Positions 36,918-49,600 of a stretch of 64,000 bases of DNA are shown piece after piece (the first letter of the stretch is position 1; each line of letters begins with the position of its first letter). Origin of the DNA: Cardiocondyla obscurior (Eukaryota > Arthropoda > Insecta > Hymenoptera > Formicidae). Where the stretch lies: assembly GCF_019399895.1 (NCBI RefSeq), contig NC_091865.1, positions 3,849,001 through 3,913,000 of the forward strand. Direction: 5' to 3'. The notes beneath the pieces were generated by a model. The model had not been told where the DNA came from. It saw only the letters and a program-made list of their open reading frames with translations, and did no database searches. The position numbers were made by a program, and so were the translations under genes.

Positions 36918-38660
36918 AGATCTGTAAGTTATTTATTGTTTAATCTTGCCAATCGTTTGATTTCGATCGTGATTTGTCGTCGCAGTTAAAATAATACAAA
37001 AAATGCATTTGCAGTCCCGATTTTCCATAAAAAAAACAATTTCTTATACTCGTTTCTTTTAATTAATTACTGCTAAAGTTGCGTCTAACAAGAGGAGGTC
37101 ACGCTCAACGAAACACCGATTTTCTTCAAACTCGCAGGGTTTTAAGATTGGTGTTCCTAGTAATACGTAGTAAAGCCATTCGACGCACTACTTAAAAAAA
37201 TAATATTTATTTTTTTTTCTAATTTTTACATTTTGGTATGAAATCTAATATACATAAAAACAATATTATTAATTCTTAACATCGCATATCCCTGGGTGGT
37301 ATACCCAGGGATATGCGATGTTAAGAATTAATAATATTGTTTTTAAGTATATTAGATTTTATACCAAAATGTAAAAATTAGAAAAAAAAAAAGAAAAAAT
37401 TATTTTTTGAGTAGTGCGTCAAATGGCTTTACCACGTATTACTAGGAACACCTATCTTCAAACCCTGCGAGTTTAAAGAAAATCTTTGTTAGTTTAGTCA
37501 GTCCGACTTGCATCTCGATTTGTTGCGGCAATTAAAATAATTAGAAAAATATGCTCTTAATTTCAATATCCATAAAAATAAAAAATACCTTGTTTTTATT
37601 TTTTTAAATTAATTCTTAAAAATTGTTAAAAAATGTAAAGTAAAACAACACGTCGGACGTTATTTGCCGTCGGCAAGTTGCTTATTTTTTAGTCTCATTA
37701 GTTGTTCGACTCGTATTTTGACTCGTTGCAACAATTAAAATTATTAGTAAAGTACGTTCTTAATTCCAATATTTATAAAAAAAAATATTTTGTATGTATT
37801 TTTTTAAATTAATTCTTAAAATTCATCTAAAAGACGCAAAGTGAAACAACACGCCAGACATTATCTGCCGTCGGCAAGTTGCTTATTTCTTAGTCTCATC
37901 AGTCGTTCAACTCGCATTTCAATTCGTCGCAACAATTAAAATTATAAGGAAAGTACGCTCTTAATTCCAATATTCATAAAAAAAATCTTCTATTTATTTT
38001 TTAAATTAATTTCTAAAATTCGTCTAAAAGACGCAGAGTAAAACAACACGCTGGACATCATCTGCTGTCGGCAAGTTGCTTATTTCTTAACCTCGTCAGT
38101 CGTTCAATTCGCATTTCGATTCGTCGCAACAATTAAAATTATTAGGAAAATACACTCTTAATTTCAATATTTATAAAAAAAAATTTTGTATTTATTTTTT
38201 TTATTAATTCTTAAAATTTATCTAAAAAACGCAGAGTAAAACATCACGCCGGACGTCATTTACCGTCGGCAAGTTGTTTATTTCTTTGCCTCGTCAGTCG
38301 TTCAATTCGCATTTTGATTTATCGCAACAATTAAAATTATTAAAGAAATACGCTCTTATTTCCAATATTTATAAAAAAAAATCTTGTATTAATTTTTTTT
38401 ATTAATTCTTAAAATTTATTTAAAAGACACAGAGTAAAATATCACGCTGGACGTCATTTACTGTCGGCAAGTTGCTTATTTCTTAGTCTTGTCAGCGGTT
38501 CGACTTGCATTTCGATTCGTCACAATAATTAAAATAATTAGGAAAGTATGCTCTTAATTTCAATTTTCATAAAAAAAATCTCGTATTTATTTTTTTAAAT
38601 TAATTCTTAAAATTCGTCTAAAAGACGCAGAGTAAAACAACACGTCGGCCAGTTGATTCG
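36918..38660. repeat. Satellite array, ~198-bp monomer, at least six units
   Basis: The landmark CGGCAAGTTGCTTATTT recurs at 37671, 37872, 38069, 38267 and 38465, spaced 201, 197, 198 and 198 bases. Each unit contains the order: CGGCAAGTTGC, AGTCGTTCAACTCGCATTTC, CGCAACAATTAAAATTAT, CTCTTAATTCCAATAT, a poly-A tract, CTTAAAATTCGTCTAAAAGA and a CACGCCGGACGTCAT-like end. A more diverged monomer lies at 36918-37090. The last unit is truncated near 38650. A foldback element interrupts the array. Confidence 0.9.
37118..37484. mobile_element. Large foldback element inserted in a satellite monomer
   Basis: Two near-identical inverted arms of about 180 bp (37118-37297 and 37303-37484) surround a 5-base loop. 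The centre reads CCCTGGGT-GGTAT-ACCCAGGG. The arms run out through AACATCGCATATCCCTGGG, AGATTTTATACCAAAATG and AAACTCGCAGGGTTT. Only scattered mismatches are seen, which suggests recent insertion or gene conversion between arms. It has no coding capacity, so it is a non-autonomous foldback/MITE-like element. Confidence 0.85.
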
Positions 38661-41100
38661 TAATGGCTTTCGGTGCTTTTTTTTTCACGGGAAAGCACGG
38701 AGAACATAAGGCAACACGCGAGAAGAAAGAGAACGGGAAACGCGAGATCGTCGGATAAAAAGAAAGAAGCGGTCCAAAGAAGGTCGTCTGCGGCTGCACG
38801 CGCTAAGGAGAGAGAGGAACTTCGCCGTAACTCGTTTAGGGAGTTTGAATCGAGTTCTTAACGGCGAATGCATTAAAAAGTCCTTATGCACAGGCCGGCC
38901 GAGGCGTCCGCGAACCGGTCTCTGAATCTAATCTAAAACTCTATTTCGGCGATCTGATAAGACACCGGCTGCTGCCCAAGCGCGCGGTGGCCTATCGGGG
39001 TCAGAATGGACGAACCGCGAGCCGTATTAGCGCCGCTCCCGGAGCTGCTAGATAACGACGACCAGACGCTCGTTAAGAACTTACTTAAATCCTACTTGCC
39101 AAGAACAATTCCGGCCTCCGTGAGCGCGTCGCGTGTTCGCGGAAAACGTGGGATGTCGCGGCAAGTTTCTAGGCGTGATCGGTTGCACGGCATACCGGGG
39201 TGTCTCTCTCACTTCCGGTGGCTTACTTTTTGCTATGCACGGAATGCGTTTTCCCACTTGTTTCCGTCGCGTACGCGGAAGTTACTGAAAGCCACGACTT
39301 TGGTCGATACGCTCAGCGCGTATACTTCGACCGGGTTTAACCCACGGACGAATTCTCCGGCAACAAATTTGCGGTATCTTGAATGGTTGTAGTTATTTAA
39401 AAAAAAAAAAAAGAAAAAATCACGTTTTAGACATTCGTGCCGGCTGTTGAAAATTTTATCGGAACATTAAAAATGCATTTCTAAACGTAAGCGCACATAG
39501 ACTTTGAAGAAAGGAAAGGTGCTTAAATTACAGCGGTGCGGCAAATGAAAGAGAGATGGGCCGGAAAACAATATTATTGTAACGAAGAGGTGCTATTACC
39601 GGATAGGAGCGTATCGAAGAAATGTAGCGGGTGCTTTTACCGCGTTTTCTTAACATTATGCAATACGATTCCCAGCGGAATTACCCCGGGCACTCGAATA
39701 ATTCGCGGATGGTCGCCTTGGGGGATAGCTCGTGGATTCGTGCGGTCGAATGGAAAGTCGTTTCCGGGAAAAATTCGCATCACTCGGGGCGGGAGGGCCG
39801 CGTACAGATATTAGAGGCTGTCGCAGCGCGGGGTGAAAAAGGCATTATGCCGAGCCCCGGTGGAATTATCAGGGAAGGTAGAGAGAGGAATAAAGGGAAC
39901 GTCGGGCTGAAGGGGAGCGAAAGGGGGAGGACGATAAGTGTATGCGGTCGCGCGGTGCGCGATAAATACTACTACACGCAAATGAAATATATTCTATATT
40001 TTTTTCGTGTCCCCGTGTTTACCAGCGTGTAAATTCCGCGACGCCGTAGAGTACGCTCTTTATGCGCTTAGAATTCTAGCCTCGTAAAATGGCTTGCGAA
40101 GATTGCGCGAGACTGCAAGTTTATTATTTCGGTAAGGCAGAATGTAGGGTAGTGACTTTAAACTACAATTTGTAACGTCGACCCCGCCGCGACACGTTAA
40201 TATATTTCTATTTAAATATGGCGCCGTTGTATTCCCTTCAGATCTACGAAGCGAATTTTTGTCGCGTGACCTACACACGGGGAGGCGAGGCGGAATACGT
40301 ATATCCAATATTATTTTGTACGAAGTCGAAGAATAGCGCCGTGTGTGGCCGTGGCAGCAGTCTCGTAAACTGACAATGGTTTTAACAACCGAGTTTTTGC
40401 GTTTAACAAACGCGTGTGAAGGAAAAAAAAAAATTGGTCTTAAAACAAAATTGAAACAACAGCCAAAATCGAACGCGCACCTCAATTCCGTGCTCCTATA
40501 AATCTCGTTTGACTCTCCTCAGATGGACGCGAATAGTCGTGCAATTTCCACGAAACGATGGAGACATTCGTAATATCAAAGGCGACGGATGCGCGCGTGA
40601 AACTGACACGTCATAATCTCGGCGGCTAAACAAACGTCGTGCTTACGCCAGCGCGCGCAAACGCGCGCGGTCATTCAAATCCGTCTTGAAATTCGCACCT
40701 GAGGTAACGGCGACGTGTACGTACATACAACACGCGCCGTGCCAACGACCCTCGTCCGCTCGCTCGCACGCCAGTTCGCTTCGTTTCCCCTTCGAAACGC
40801 GTGCGAGTGCGAGCGAGACAAACGGGAGACGTGTCGCGTGCGCGAGCGAAAAGGGATGAACGTACGGTCCCCATCGGACAGGGGTTAAAACCTAAGGCGC
40901 GGTGTACAGCACGAAGTGAGCGGAGTTACGGCGCTCGGCGTGCCGCACCGCGCCGCGCAGTCTCGTCTCCGATTGGCCGGCGAGAAATCCGCGCCAACGA
41001 ACGGAGACCAGTTGAGCGCGAGACACCGAGTTGAACGGTCGTACGTACGGGCGCAGCGCGGTTAGATTAACTCTTATCACGGTTCAAACGTGGCGTGACG
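38661..41100 (+). promoter_or_regulatory. CpG-rich region, probable promoter domain of the LRR gene
   Basis: The DNA becomes sharply richer in C+G and CpG directly after the satellite. It includes an inverted CCAAT box (CCGATTGGCCGG at about 40970-40981). A 128-codon frame with a genuine ATG (39006-39392) lies here, and an overlapping frame is also open; neither has a recognised domain or splice partner. The region most likely holds the promoter and first non-coding sequence of the gene that continues at 46466. Confidence 0.4.
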
Positions 41101-41292
41101 AGGCGCGGTGAATCCATCTCGTATATCTGTTCGATTAAAACCGATACGTAATGACAAAGTGGTGATCGGCTTTTTTTTCCTCTCCCCTCTGGCTCTAGTT
41201 CGTCGTCGTCGCTCCGTTTCGTGGGATTTTGCATCAATTCTCTGCCGGAAGGTTTTAAACACGCGGGAAAAGTGACATCGCCGGCTTGATCG
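41101..41292 (+). other. Inferred 3' part of a non-coding first exon of the LRR gene
   Basis: A strong donor, CTTGATCG|GTGAGTTC, follows at 41292/41293 within the CpG-rich region. The next strong acceptor on the plus strand is the poly-T/ACAG at 46465. Pairing them gives a 5.2-kb 5' UTR intron. The left edge of this exon is unknown. Confidence 0.35.
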
Positions 41293-44200
41293 GTGAGTTC
41301 TCTATGTGATCTTTATATCAATTATGCGTCTTTGTTAGGAAAAAGATAAAAATAACGGCGACACACGTGATATTTTTCTCCACGACAATCGGAAAGGTTC
41401 CGTTGACGACCGAACGTGATCTCACGAGCTGCAAAATTATGTTATGCGATCGCATTTCAGGGTACGTGTCTCGTGCTCATGAATCGGAAATTTAGCCAAT
41501 AATATTCGTATCTCTTGTATAATATTAATATATCGCTGTCCATATCAGCGACAATATACCCACCAGCCTAATTTTCCTAAAAATCAATCTCATGTGCGGA
41601 CGCGTGCTTTTTTCACATTTTCTAAATTGTGTACCGGATAAATATCTCGTAATTTTCACATGAGACGTGTTGTTTGATTGTACTCGCGCGTAATTTCTGC
41701 GTGCAACCAGACATTACCTTGAAAAGCACTCATTACATCTTCTTTCTCAGACGCGTATTTGCACGCTATTCTAACAAGCGCCGGCTGCATTTTCGCGTCA
41801 GAGAAATCATATTGCCACCACGAAAGGGCTTGAAACCTATTAAGGAAAACGGGTTTCAATACGTTAACGCGAGATATCGTTAAGATACTGCTCTAAAATA
41901 ATAATCTTAAAAATAAAAAATAAAATTAATATATTTTACAAATAAATATATAGAAGATATGATAAATTTAAAAAACAAAATTCTTATTTAAAGATATGTA
42001 ATAAAAATTAATTATATAATTTATGCAAAAATATCATGTTATTTAATTAAAAAGAACAAAAGAAAAGTAAAATAAGCGCAAAATGTTCTATTTTATATAA
42101 TGCAGAGTTTGTACCTATGCAGAGTTCTGGTAAAAGAAAAAAAATTCCTTATTTTTTTAAAACGATAACTTTACGACGTGGCCGATTTAAAATTCCAACA
42201 CTTGCATATTGAGGATCTTTGCCCGAAACAGATGCTCAGAATCGCAAATGTATTCTACTCAAATATAACGGTGTCTGTACATCGTGTAAACGTTATTAAA
42301 TTCTTAAAAGAGATATGAAAGTAGAAACACATCACGAAGATGATATTATCATGTCGGTCTTCTTAGAAGCTCGCGTGTCTGTTTGCGGTTGGTACGAATT
42401 ACCAGAAACTCTTCGCTTTGTACGGAGTATGTATCGGACAGTATAGTATACACCCGCATTCGCGTAAATATGCGTGCGTATACGCATGTATAGATAGGGA
42501 GTAGCTTGCATACCTCAAGCGGTGGGCCCTCCTTCCCACGTTTTGAGGGGTGAAAATGTGCCCCTGGCGTACAGGAAGGGTAGGTAATTGTTTTGCCTTG
42601 GGTATGCCGCCCTTCTCTCCTCTTCACTCCCTTGTTCCTTTCCCTCCTGCCTCTTTTCCCTCCGATTTGTATCGTGCCCTTTATCCCTATCCATCCCTTC
42701 CTCCTCCGGTTATCGCCCCTTCTTTCCTTTTGTCAGCCCTCGTGCCTTTAACAGCTCCCTTTGAGGCGAAGAAACGATTTTGGCGGTAAGTCGACTTCCG
42801 CACACTAATTACACGCAGTGACTTGTGTATCGAGCGCAATCGAGCTATGATCAACGCGCGCCTATGCGTTTTGTTCTCGATATAACGAGAAGAAAAAAGG
42901 CATCCGTTCGCCGATCAGTTTGCCCCTTTTGTTCGAGCAGCCAACGAGTTTTCGCGGAAACGATTGTCCAGTGCTAACCGGTACTTTGTGCTTGCGCGTC
43001 CCATTTGTCCGAGCGATTCTCTCATACAAGTGGTCACGAACGATCGAATTACAGGTCCATCGCCGATACCATCTCTCGTGCACACCTCTATCTCGCCACT
43101 ATCCGTTCGAAACTAGTCCTCGTGTCACCTCTTTAGTGTCACACATGTGGCATACAATATCTGCCGGCAGTTACTTGCGTCCAAGAGAGATTCGCAATAG
43201 GCAAGCCTTTGTACGTATGACGTGTGTCCCATAGGAGATCGGGAAGGATGATGGACGTTAAAGGTGGCCTTCTCAGCGACGTAGTCGGCACGGCGTTGCA
43301 CGTTGGTGGTACCGTGAAATCGCAGCGTCACACTCGCGACATTTATCATAATTCACGGCGGTCGACATACTTTTCTCTCGAAGCTCGTGGGACAGATATC
43401 TCTTCACTGTTTCTATCCCTCCGTTGTCTCTTTTCACCTTCCGTTGCTCTGTTCTTCTTCTACTTGTTGGATTCGGCTGATCCAACCTCTCGCGCGGCTT
43501 CCCTGCGTGGAATAAAGAATAAAGCTTCGGAGACTCGTGCGCGATCGCTATCTAGCGTGAAAGCGTACGTTTCGCCGTTCCTTTTCTCGATGTGCTCGTA
43601 ACGCTTTCCTATGCATACGTCTTGCGAATGTGCGCGAATGTGAGTATGGTGGTACATCCCGCCTTGTTTTTTACGTCGTTCAGGGTACTGAGGGATTTCC
43701 GCACGGTGATGTCGGTGCGTGGAGGATAGCTTGGAAGATGCGTACATTCTTTATACCATGCCTAGCGCTATGCATTATTTTCATGCCGAATCGCAGAGAT
43801 GGTATTTTTTTTTCTTTTTTTTTCGGGCGCGTAAACGTGACTTTCAAGGAAGAGGAAATTTATTGCTTAGGTAGGGAGACGAGACATCTATATTATTTTG
43901 CTTCAATTCGACCTGACAGTTTACAGGCATGTTTTCGGGAATAATTTGTGGTAAAAGAAAGGAAAACAGTATTTTTATTTTTTTTTATTTTTATCCTTGC
44001 ATACATTATCAGAACTTTACATGAAGTTTTACGTCAGCTTTTGATAACAAAATCTATATTTTTCTACCAGGCATTTAATATTAAAATAAGAGTATATTTT
44101 TTTAATAAAAAAAGAAAAAAATATTTTAAAATTTAATACAAAAAATCTTTCAAGTATATATTTTAATTTCGTGTGCATTTTTTAATATTTTTGAAAGTGT

Positions 44201-46465
44201 ACGATTTAAACGCCATTGTAGCGGTGGACGATATTAATCTCGCGAGTCAGACGCGATACAGACAGCCATTCGACAACAATATTCTAACGCCGCTCTCGAT
44301 CTGCTTCATACGATTAATCGTGTTTTTAATCATATTACTTGCGAGTCGCAAGTGTTCAATCTACAAGCGCAATATTTGAACTGTAATCACGCGGAACGTT
44401 CGGGCACATTGACAGATCTATCCATACGCTTACTTTAGAAATCAAAACACAGTTGGCCAGTCTTTGTTATAATACATCGCAGCTGGACGTTCAAAGGCAT
44501 AATAATTATGCATATCACGAGTAAATTACATTTTTATTAAGTAAAGGACGTAAATTAATTTTTTATCGTCTCGCTCGTTGGCGTTACCTTCAATCTCTCT
44601 CTCTCTCCCTTTTTTTTTAATTATCCCCGCGTTATCGAAGAGCGCATATGTACGACGAGACGCAAGAAAAAGATATCAACCTGCAGCCACCCATTTATCG
44701 GTGCCGCTACTTTGCTTCAATTAATACGAGCTAACAACATTAATTAACGCGGCACGGCCGCGACGAGCACGGCCGACGAGAACGTGAGCCGGAGAGGCGA
44801 GGAATTCTCTTCTCTTTTTCGTCTGTCTATCCATCAAGAGCGGGCTCGCCGCTTGTGTCGCATTCAAACCGGGTTGACGCCACCCCTGCCACCTTAACTT
44901 CGACATCAGAGGCTTCTGGGGCGATATTATCTGTAGGAAAGTGCTCGAGAATATTATACGTGCGTAGTGTACACACCCTATCGAGGCCAGCTACTTTAGC
45001 CGTACTCGACGTTGGATGATTGAGAGGAGAGGAGTGAGACGGGATGAAGAGGTAGAAGCATCCATCGTAGACGGTAGCGACTACTGCTAATCGAATTATC
45101 GATCCCTGTCCGCGTTCTCGAAGCGAATATTAGATTTTCCACGAATTTTAATGTACAATGAGGGCCAGTGGCAGACTTCTTTTCCTTTTTCGTCGAAGAA
45201 CGTTCGGTGTATTAATAGACGGGAAGATATACTTAAATTAATTTACGGTACGGGTATATTACGCTAGCGATACTTGTACACTCGAGGTTCCTTTTACATT
45301 TTTATTATTTAATAACGTCAAATTTTAAGTTGAAAATTATCTACATTTTTAAGCAGAAAAGCACATTATATTGTTCGTAAATAAAAAAAATGTTTTTTTT
45401 TGTTTCTTTGTATTAGAAAATTTTAAATTTTTTAAACATTTATTACAATTGCAAGTTTTGCGTTCCATTCTGGATTTATTTGATTCTAAAATTTCGAGTT
45501 TACTTTATCGCAGTAACTTTCGGTCATAATTTTTTTCTTCTATCATATCATCTAACAGACATTTATTACGAGTTAGTAATTTCTTTCATGTGCACATCTG
45601 AGATTTCATTTTAAAATCCTTATAGCAGCACCATCAGAGCGTTTCTCTCTGATGCGACAAATTCCGGCCGTATTCCACCTCCAGGTGTTTGCAGGTAGAG
45701 ATGAATCACAGAAACGCACTAGGGGAGGTACTTGTACGGTGGAAACATGTACATGGGGACATCGCGTAAACGTGTTCGAGGCACGTTTCTTCGCATAGGA
45801 ACCGCGTGCGGTCGGGCGACAGGAAGGGGAGGGGGAACCGGAGGGGGGGTGAAGGAAAGCACAAGAACCTCAGGAAATGTCAGAGAAAAATTCCAATATG
45901 CCTCGAAATTCTAGCGGCCGTGCATGGAATGCATCTGAGCCCCTTGATTGTGCTTCGGTAGCATATTTTTCTCGTGCTTCCGATATTGCACCGGCGAGTT
46001 TCTTCCCTTTATAACTGAGAGCGCCGCTCGATTCTCCGCTTTCTTCGGTCCGCGCGAGGTGCACCATGTGCGACCACAAAAGACACTTTTTCTCCATTTC
46101 GTATCTGTATCAGGAATAGTTTCCGCCATTTCACATTTATTTATCACGACTGAATGGAAGAAATTTACTTACTCCAGTTGAATATTATGCCTGTATTGTG
46201 TCTGGCAAACGTGCCCGCTCACCTACGTAAAGCGTATACATAATAATGACGTTAACGTCTAGTCACTTAAATAAGTCATAATTTACGTAGAAGTTTAAAA
46301 AAATAATTAATGTAAAAAAAACGTTATAATATTGCATTAATTATTAATATCTATATAAAAATACTTTGATCTATTTAAATATATAATTTACAAAAAAAAA
46401 TTAATTTAAGTAAACAATTTAATATTTAATTTAATGTTCTTTTTTGTTTCTTTTTTTTTTTACAG
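41293..46465 (+). other. Inferred 5' UTR intron; no gene seen
   Basis: The intron would start GTGAGT and end with a long T tract plus ACAG. It contains GC-rich blocks (about 42,480-43,700 and 44,730-45,100) and a G-run cluster at 45826-45849. No coding sequence with a family signature was found on either strand. Confidence 0.35.
45826..45849 (+). other. G-run cluster with quadruplex potential
   Basis: Runs of 4, 5 and 7 G lie within 24 bases, separated by A and AACCGGA. The 7-G run can be split into two runs of three, giving four G-tracts. Formation is a prediction from sequence only. Confidence 0.4.
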
Positions 46466-47813
46466 GTGATGCCTCTTCCCCGTATCAACTTCACGATTAT
46501 TTCGTCTACATATTTAAATCGATTTTCGACGCCAATAATGTTCGTGTAAAAATCATCATTTCAACCGTACCGATTATCCTGTATCCGCGAGCTGACGGTC
46601 TGGCGCACTTATCTCGTCTAGTGCACAACTCCATCGTATATTTATCGCCTAACCAATCGCGGTGAAAGCACATTGGACTGAAATCGATCTGACGCGCAAT
46701 ATTACCGCAGCACTATTCCAAACAGTAAATGGTTGTCGACACATCGCGAAGTATCGGTAGAAAATCGTTTCTCGGCACAAGTCACGTACCCGTTTGGGTA
46801 CGGTAGAGCCTGGGCCGAAGACCAGCATCAAGATAAAGTCAGTGGGAGCTGTACCCAAAGATGCGCGGGAACGGGTGGTGCCGTTAGTGGTGGATAACAA
46901 CTGGTTGGAGAGACCAGCGAGCGGCAAGAAAGGGGGCCACGAAAACGGCCCCCAAAAGGGCCCGCTGGATGGTCTAGCTTACGAGCAACCATCGAAACCT
47001 AGCTGGCAAGAGGACGAATACGTCCAATCGATCGAGACGCAGGAATCAATTACTGTCATTAATTCAGATCTGGCAGCAGCGGACACCGAGCTGGGATTCA
47101 CCGATAAGCGCATAGAACTTGATGAAAGAACCGGAAACAAAATCAAACGACCGCGAAATCTTACGGTGGACGCAATTGACGACGACCTCGTCCCAATCTC
47201 AATAGATCGCAAATATCATCCGGAGGAATTCAACGGCGCAGCCTTGGAGCTACAATCGATCGGCGACATATCCGACGCGCGCTCAAAGCGTTCGAGAAAG
47301 ACGTTGGACGACGACAGCAACGACGACGACGAGCAACCAGCGAGAAGAACCTGCGCGGTGCATCGGCACAAAGTGTCTTGTCACGTAGCGCGAGCTCATA
47401 CGGAGCCGCCCTGTCGAAGAGGCGTGAACCGAGGACGACCCTGTCGAGTTCATGATCGCCGGCGGGACTGCTCGAGAGGAAAGCCGACGGAGAGACCAGA
47501 ACATCGGCATCTGAGGTTCCACGATCCGGAGAACGTTGTCGTACGCTTGGAGCAAGACCCGATACTTCGACCAGTTCGCATTCTCGGCTGTCCACCCGCC
47601 GAAAGTCAAGAGGTATCCTCCTATCTGGAACCTGCCGGACCGAGTTACGTTTACACGGGCATCGGGGTGAGCCAGTTTGCCGGCGGTGAACTGCACTGCT
47701 TCGATCTACACAACCCAGACAATATTCTGCCCAAGAGTCGCGTCGGCAGCATCGCCAGACTCCTCGACGGGCCGAATCGCGCCGTGAAAGACATCAATCG
47801 CAAGGTCCTCGCG
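46466..47813 (+). other. 5' leader of the LRR exon, with a long ATG-free open frame
   Basis: The sequence follows a poly-T/ACAG acceptor at 46465. In the frame of the LRR start codon there is a TAG at about 46757-46759. From 46760 to 47813 the frame is open for 351 codons with no in-frame ATG. The conceptual product is charged, with an acidic run, then an Arg/Cys/His-rich segment, then PSYVYTGIGVSQFAGGELHC just before the signal-peptide Met. It may be plain 5' UTR, a coding part entered by splicing from an unseen exon, or translated from a non-AUG codon. Confidence 0.45.
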
Positions 47814-48106
47814 ATGGCGCGTGCCATGACGCCCGCCTGGTCGCTGCGCCTGCTTGGCGTCAGCTGTGGTTCCGTGCTTTGCGCCTGGGGACTTTTGTTA
47901 ATACTATCCGTGCTTGGTGGCGGTGCCTCACACGGTACCGGTATCGGTAGTTTCGGTCTCAGTGGTATGACGGGTACGATGGACGATTTGAACGGCGTTA
48001 GATGTCCTTGGGCGTGCACCTGTGGAGGACAGGAAGTCGATTGCTCTCATCGTGAACTCACGCAGATTCCTGGCGACCTGGCGAGCCTGCTCATCGCGGA
48101 AAAACT
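47814..48106 (+). CDS. First coding exon of an LRR membrane or secreted protein (partial; signal peptide plus LRRNT)
   Basis: The first in-frame ATG (47814) is followed by a second at codon 5. The N-terminus has a long hydrophobic signal sequence (SLRLLGVSCGSVLCAWGLLL and ILSVLGGGASHG). A Gly/Thr-rich linker leads to a leucine-rich-repeat N-terminal cap: CPWACTC, six residues, then Cys (Cx3CxCx6C), followed by LTQIPGDL. The exon ends CT|GTAAGT in phase 2 after 97 codons. This start fits extracellular LRR families such as LRIG/Lambik, which open with a similar cap; the remaining LRR, Ig and membrane parts are outside the window, so the family cannot be fixed. Signal-peptide logic supports this ATG over any upstream start. 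Confidence 0.75.
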
Positions 48107-49269
48107 GTAAGTGATTTTACCATTGTTTTTTTTCGTTTTTCGTTTTAGCTTTCGTTAAATTGTTGGTAATAGACACATGCGTACGCAACAAAAAAACTCG
48201 AATGCATATAAGTCTTTTTTTTACCTTCTTACGTAACTATTCGCGAATGCGATTAACCTCGGTTATTTCGTCTTGCCCGCGTTTTCTTTTTATTACGATA
48301 GTTTCTCGTCGTTATACTACCAAATACGCAGTATATTTTATTAGTCGGATTGATCTTAAAATTCTTTCTCGACACCATGCGTATACTGCTCTACTCTTAC
48401 TCTTACTGATTTCTATTCGCATCTTCTTATCCCGAAAATTCTATTTTCCTAGCGATATTGCTAGTAATCGTAATTTCGGGTGGGTAATCTATAAATTTTA
48501 TTATAATTTAGAACGCCCTAGTTAATGAACTCGCCGCCTGAAAAGCGATTAATGATAATCATTTAAAATCCGATAATATAAGTAACTCGCAAAGTAACGA
48601 GTAATTTGTTTTTTATAATTTTGCATGTTGTTGATTTATAGTCACAATTGCGTACAAAGATACTGAGATGTTTTATTCGTATTTTCTTTAAATTGTTTTA
48701 AGGAGAAAAGTAAATGAAAGGCGAGGAGTTTAATACGTTTTATTAAATAAACTCTCCGGGCGGGAATAAACGAACCCTTTTAGCTTACTTAAATATTACT
48801 GGCGAAGAAAGTGTTAAACAGAATACATTTTTGACGCTTTTAGTTTCTATTTTTTTTTTTATTTTTTAACTCGTTAACGTTATTTGTTTCTTTAAAAGAG
48901 TAAATACAATTTCAAGAATTGCGATAAGAATTAATTTTATTAAATTTATTTTGACTAGAATAAAACATTGGAAATTAATAACTGTAATTTTCAAATTTCC
49001 TACATATATTTTTTATTAAGTTTAAAATTTTTCTATTAATTTTATAAAATAGTTATTTTGTATTACTGTGCTTTTTTTTGCTATCGCTAAAATTAATATT
49101 GTATTTGATTTTACTTTTGTCAACGTCGTTTATCTTCAATGCAAAGCGTCAACTTCGACGTTAATCAGATTCTGGATTTTTGTAAAATTTCGTACAATTG
49201 TTAAGCCAAAAAGAAAATAAAATTTGATATTGATTTCCGCCAATCACTGAAGTGTCGATACAGTAAAGA

Positions 49270-49600
49270 GAAATACTACTTTTGCGGTAATCCTTTCTCA
49301 TCTCTTTCGGTCCTGAGGGACAGGAGTGGATGCCACAAGGAATGAAAGGAGATCCTTCTCCGATTAATACACAGCACCGTCTCCATGTCGCCAAGGACCG
49401 TGTACCGCACCTCACTCTTGGACCTCCTCTTAAGCACGTCAGGAGGTAAAAGGAAGGGGTGGGATAGCTTCCAATTCGTATCTAGTGTGATTTCCCCGGG
49501 GTAAAGTCGACCGATCAACCGATCGAGTGGGTGGTTGAAAACCGCACTGGGAAACCTAATATATCCGAGGGTCCTCCCTTCTCACTCTCTTTACTGTGAT
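49270..49600. other. Moderately complex block in the LRR intron, identity unknown
   Basis: This stretch is clearly less AT-rich than its flanks. A minus-strand frame of 80 codons (49518-49276) reads through it without family resemblance. It could be a transposon relic or a conserved non-coding element. No terminal repeats were seen. Confidence 0.25.

Noticed and set aside
46649..48019. Minus-strand frames opposite the LRR exon
   Set aside because: They mirror the open plus-strand frame in GC-rich DNA and show no family motif.
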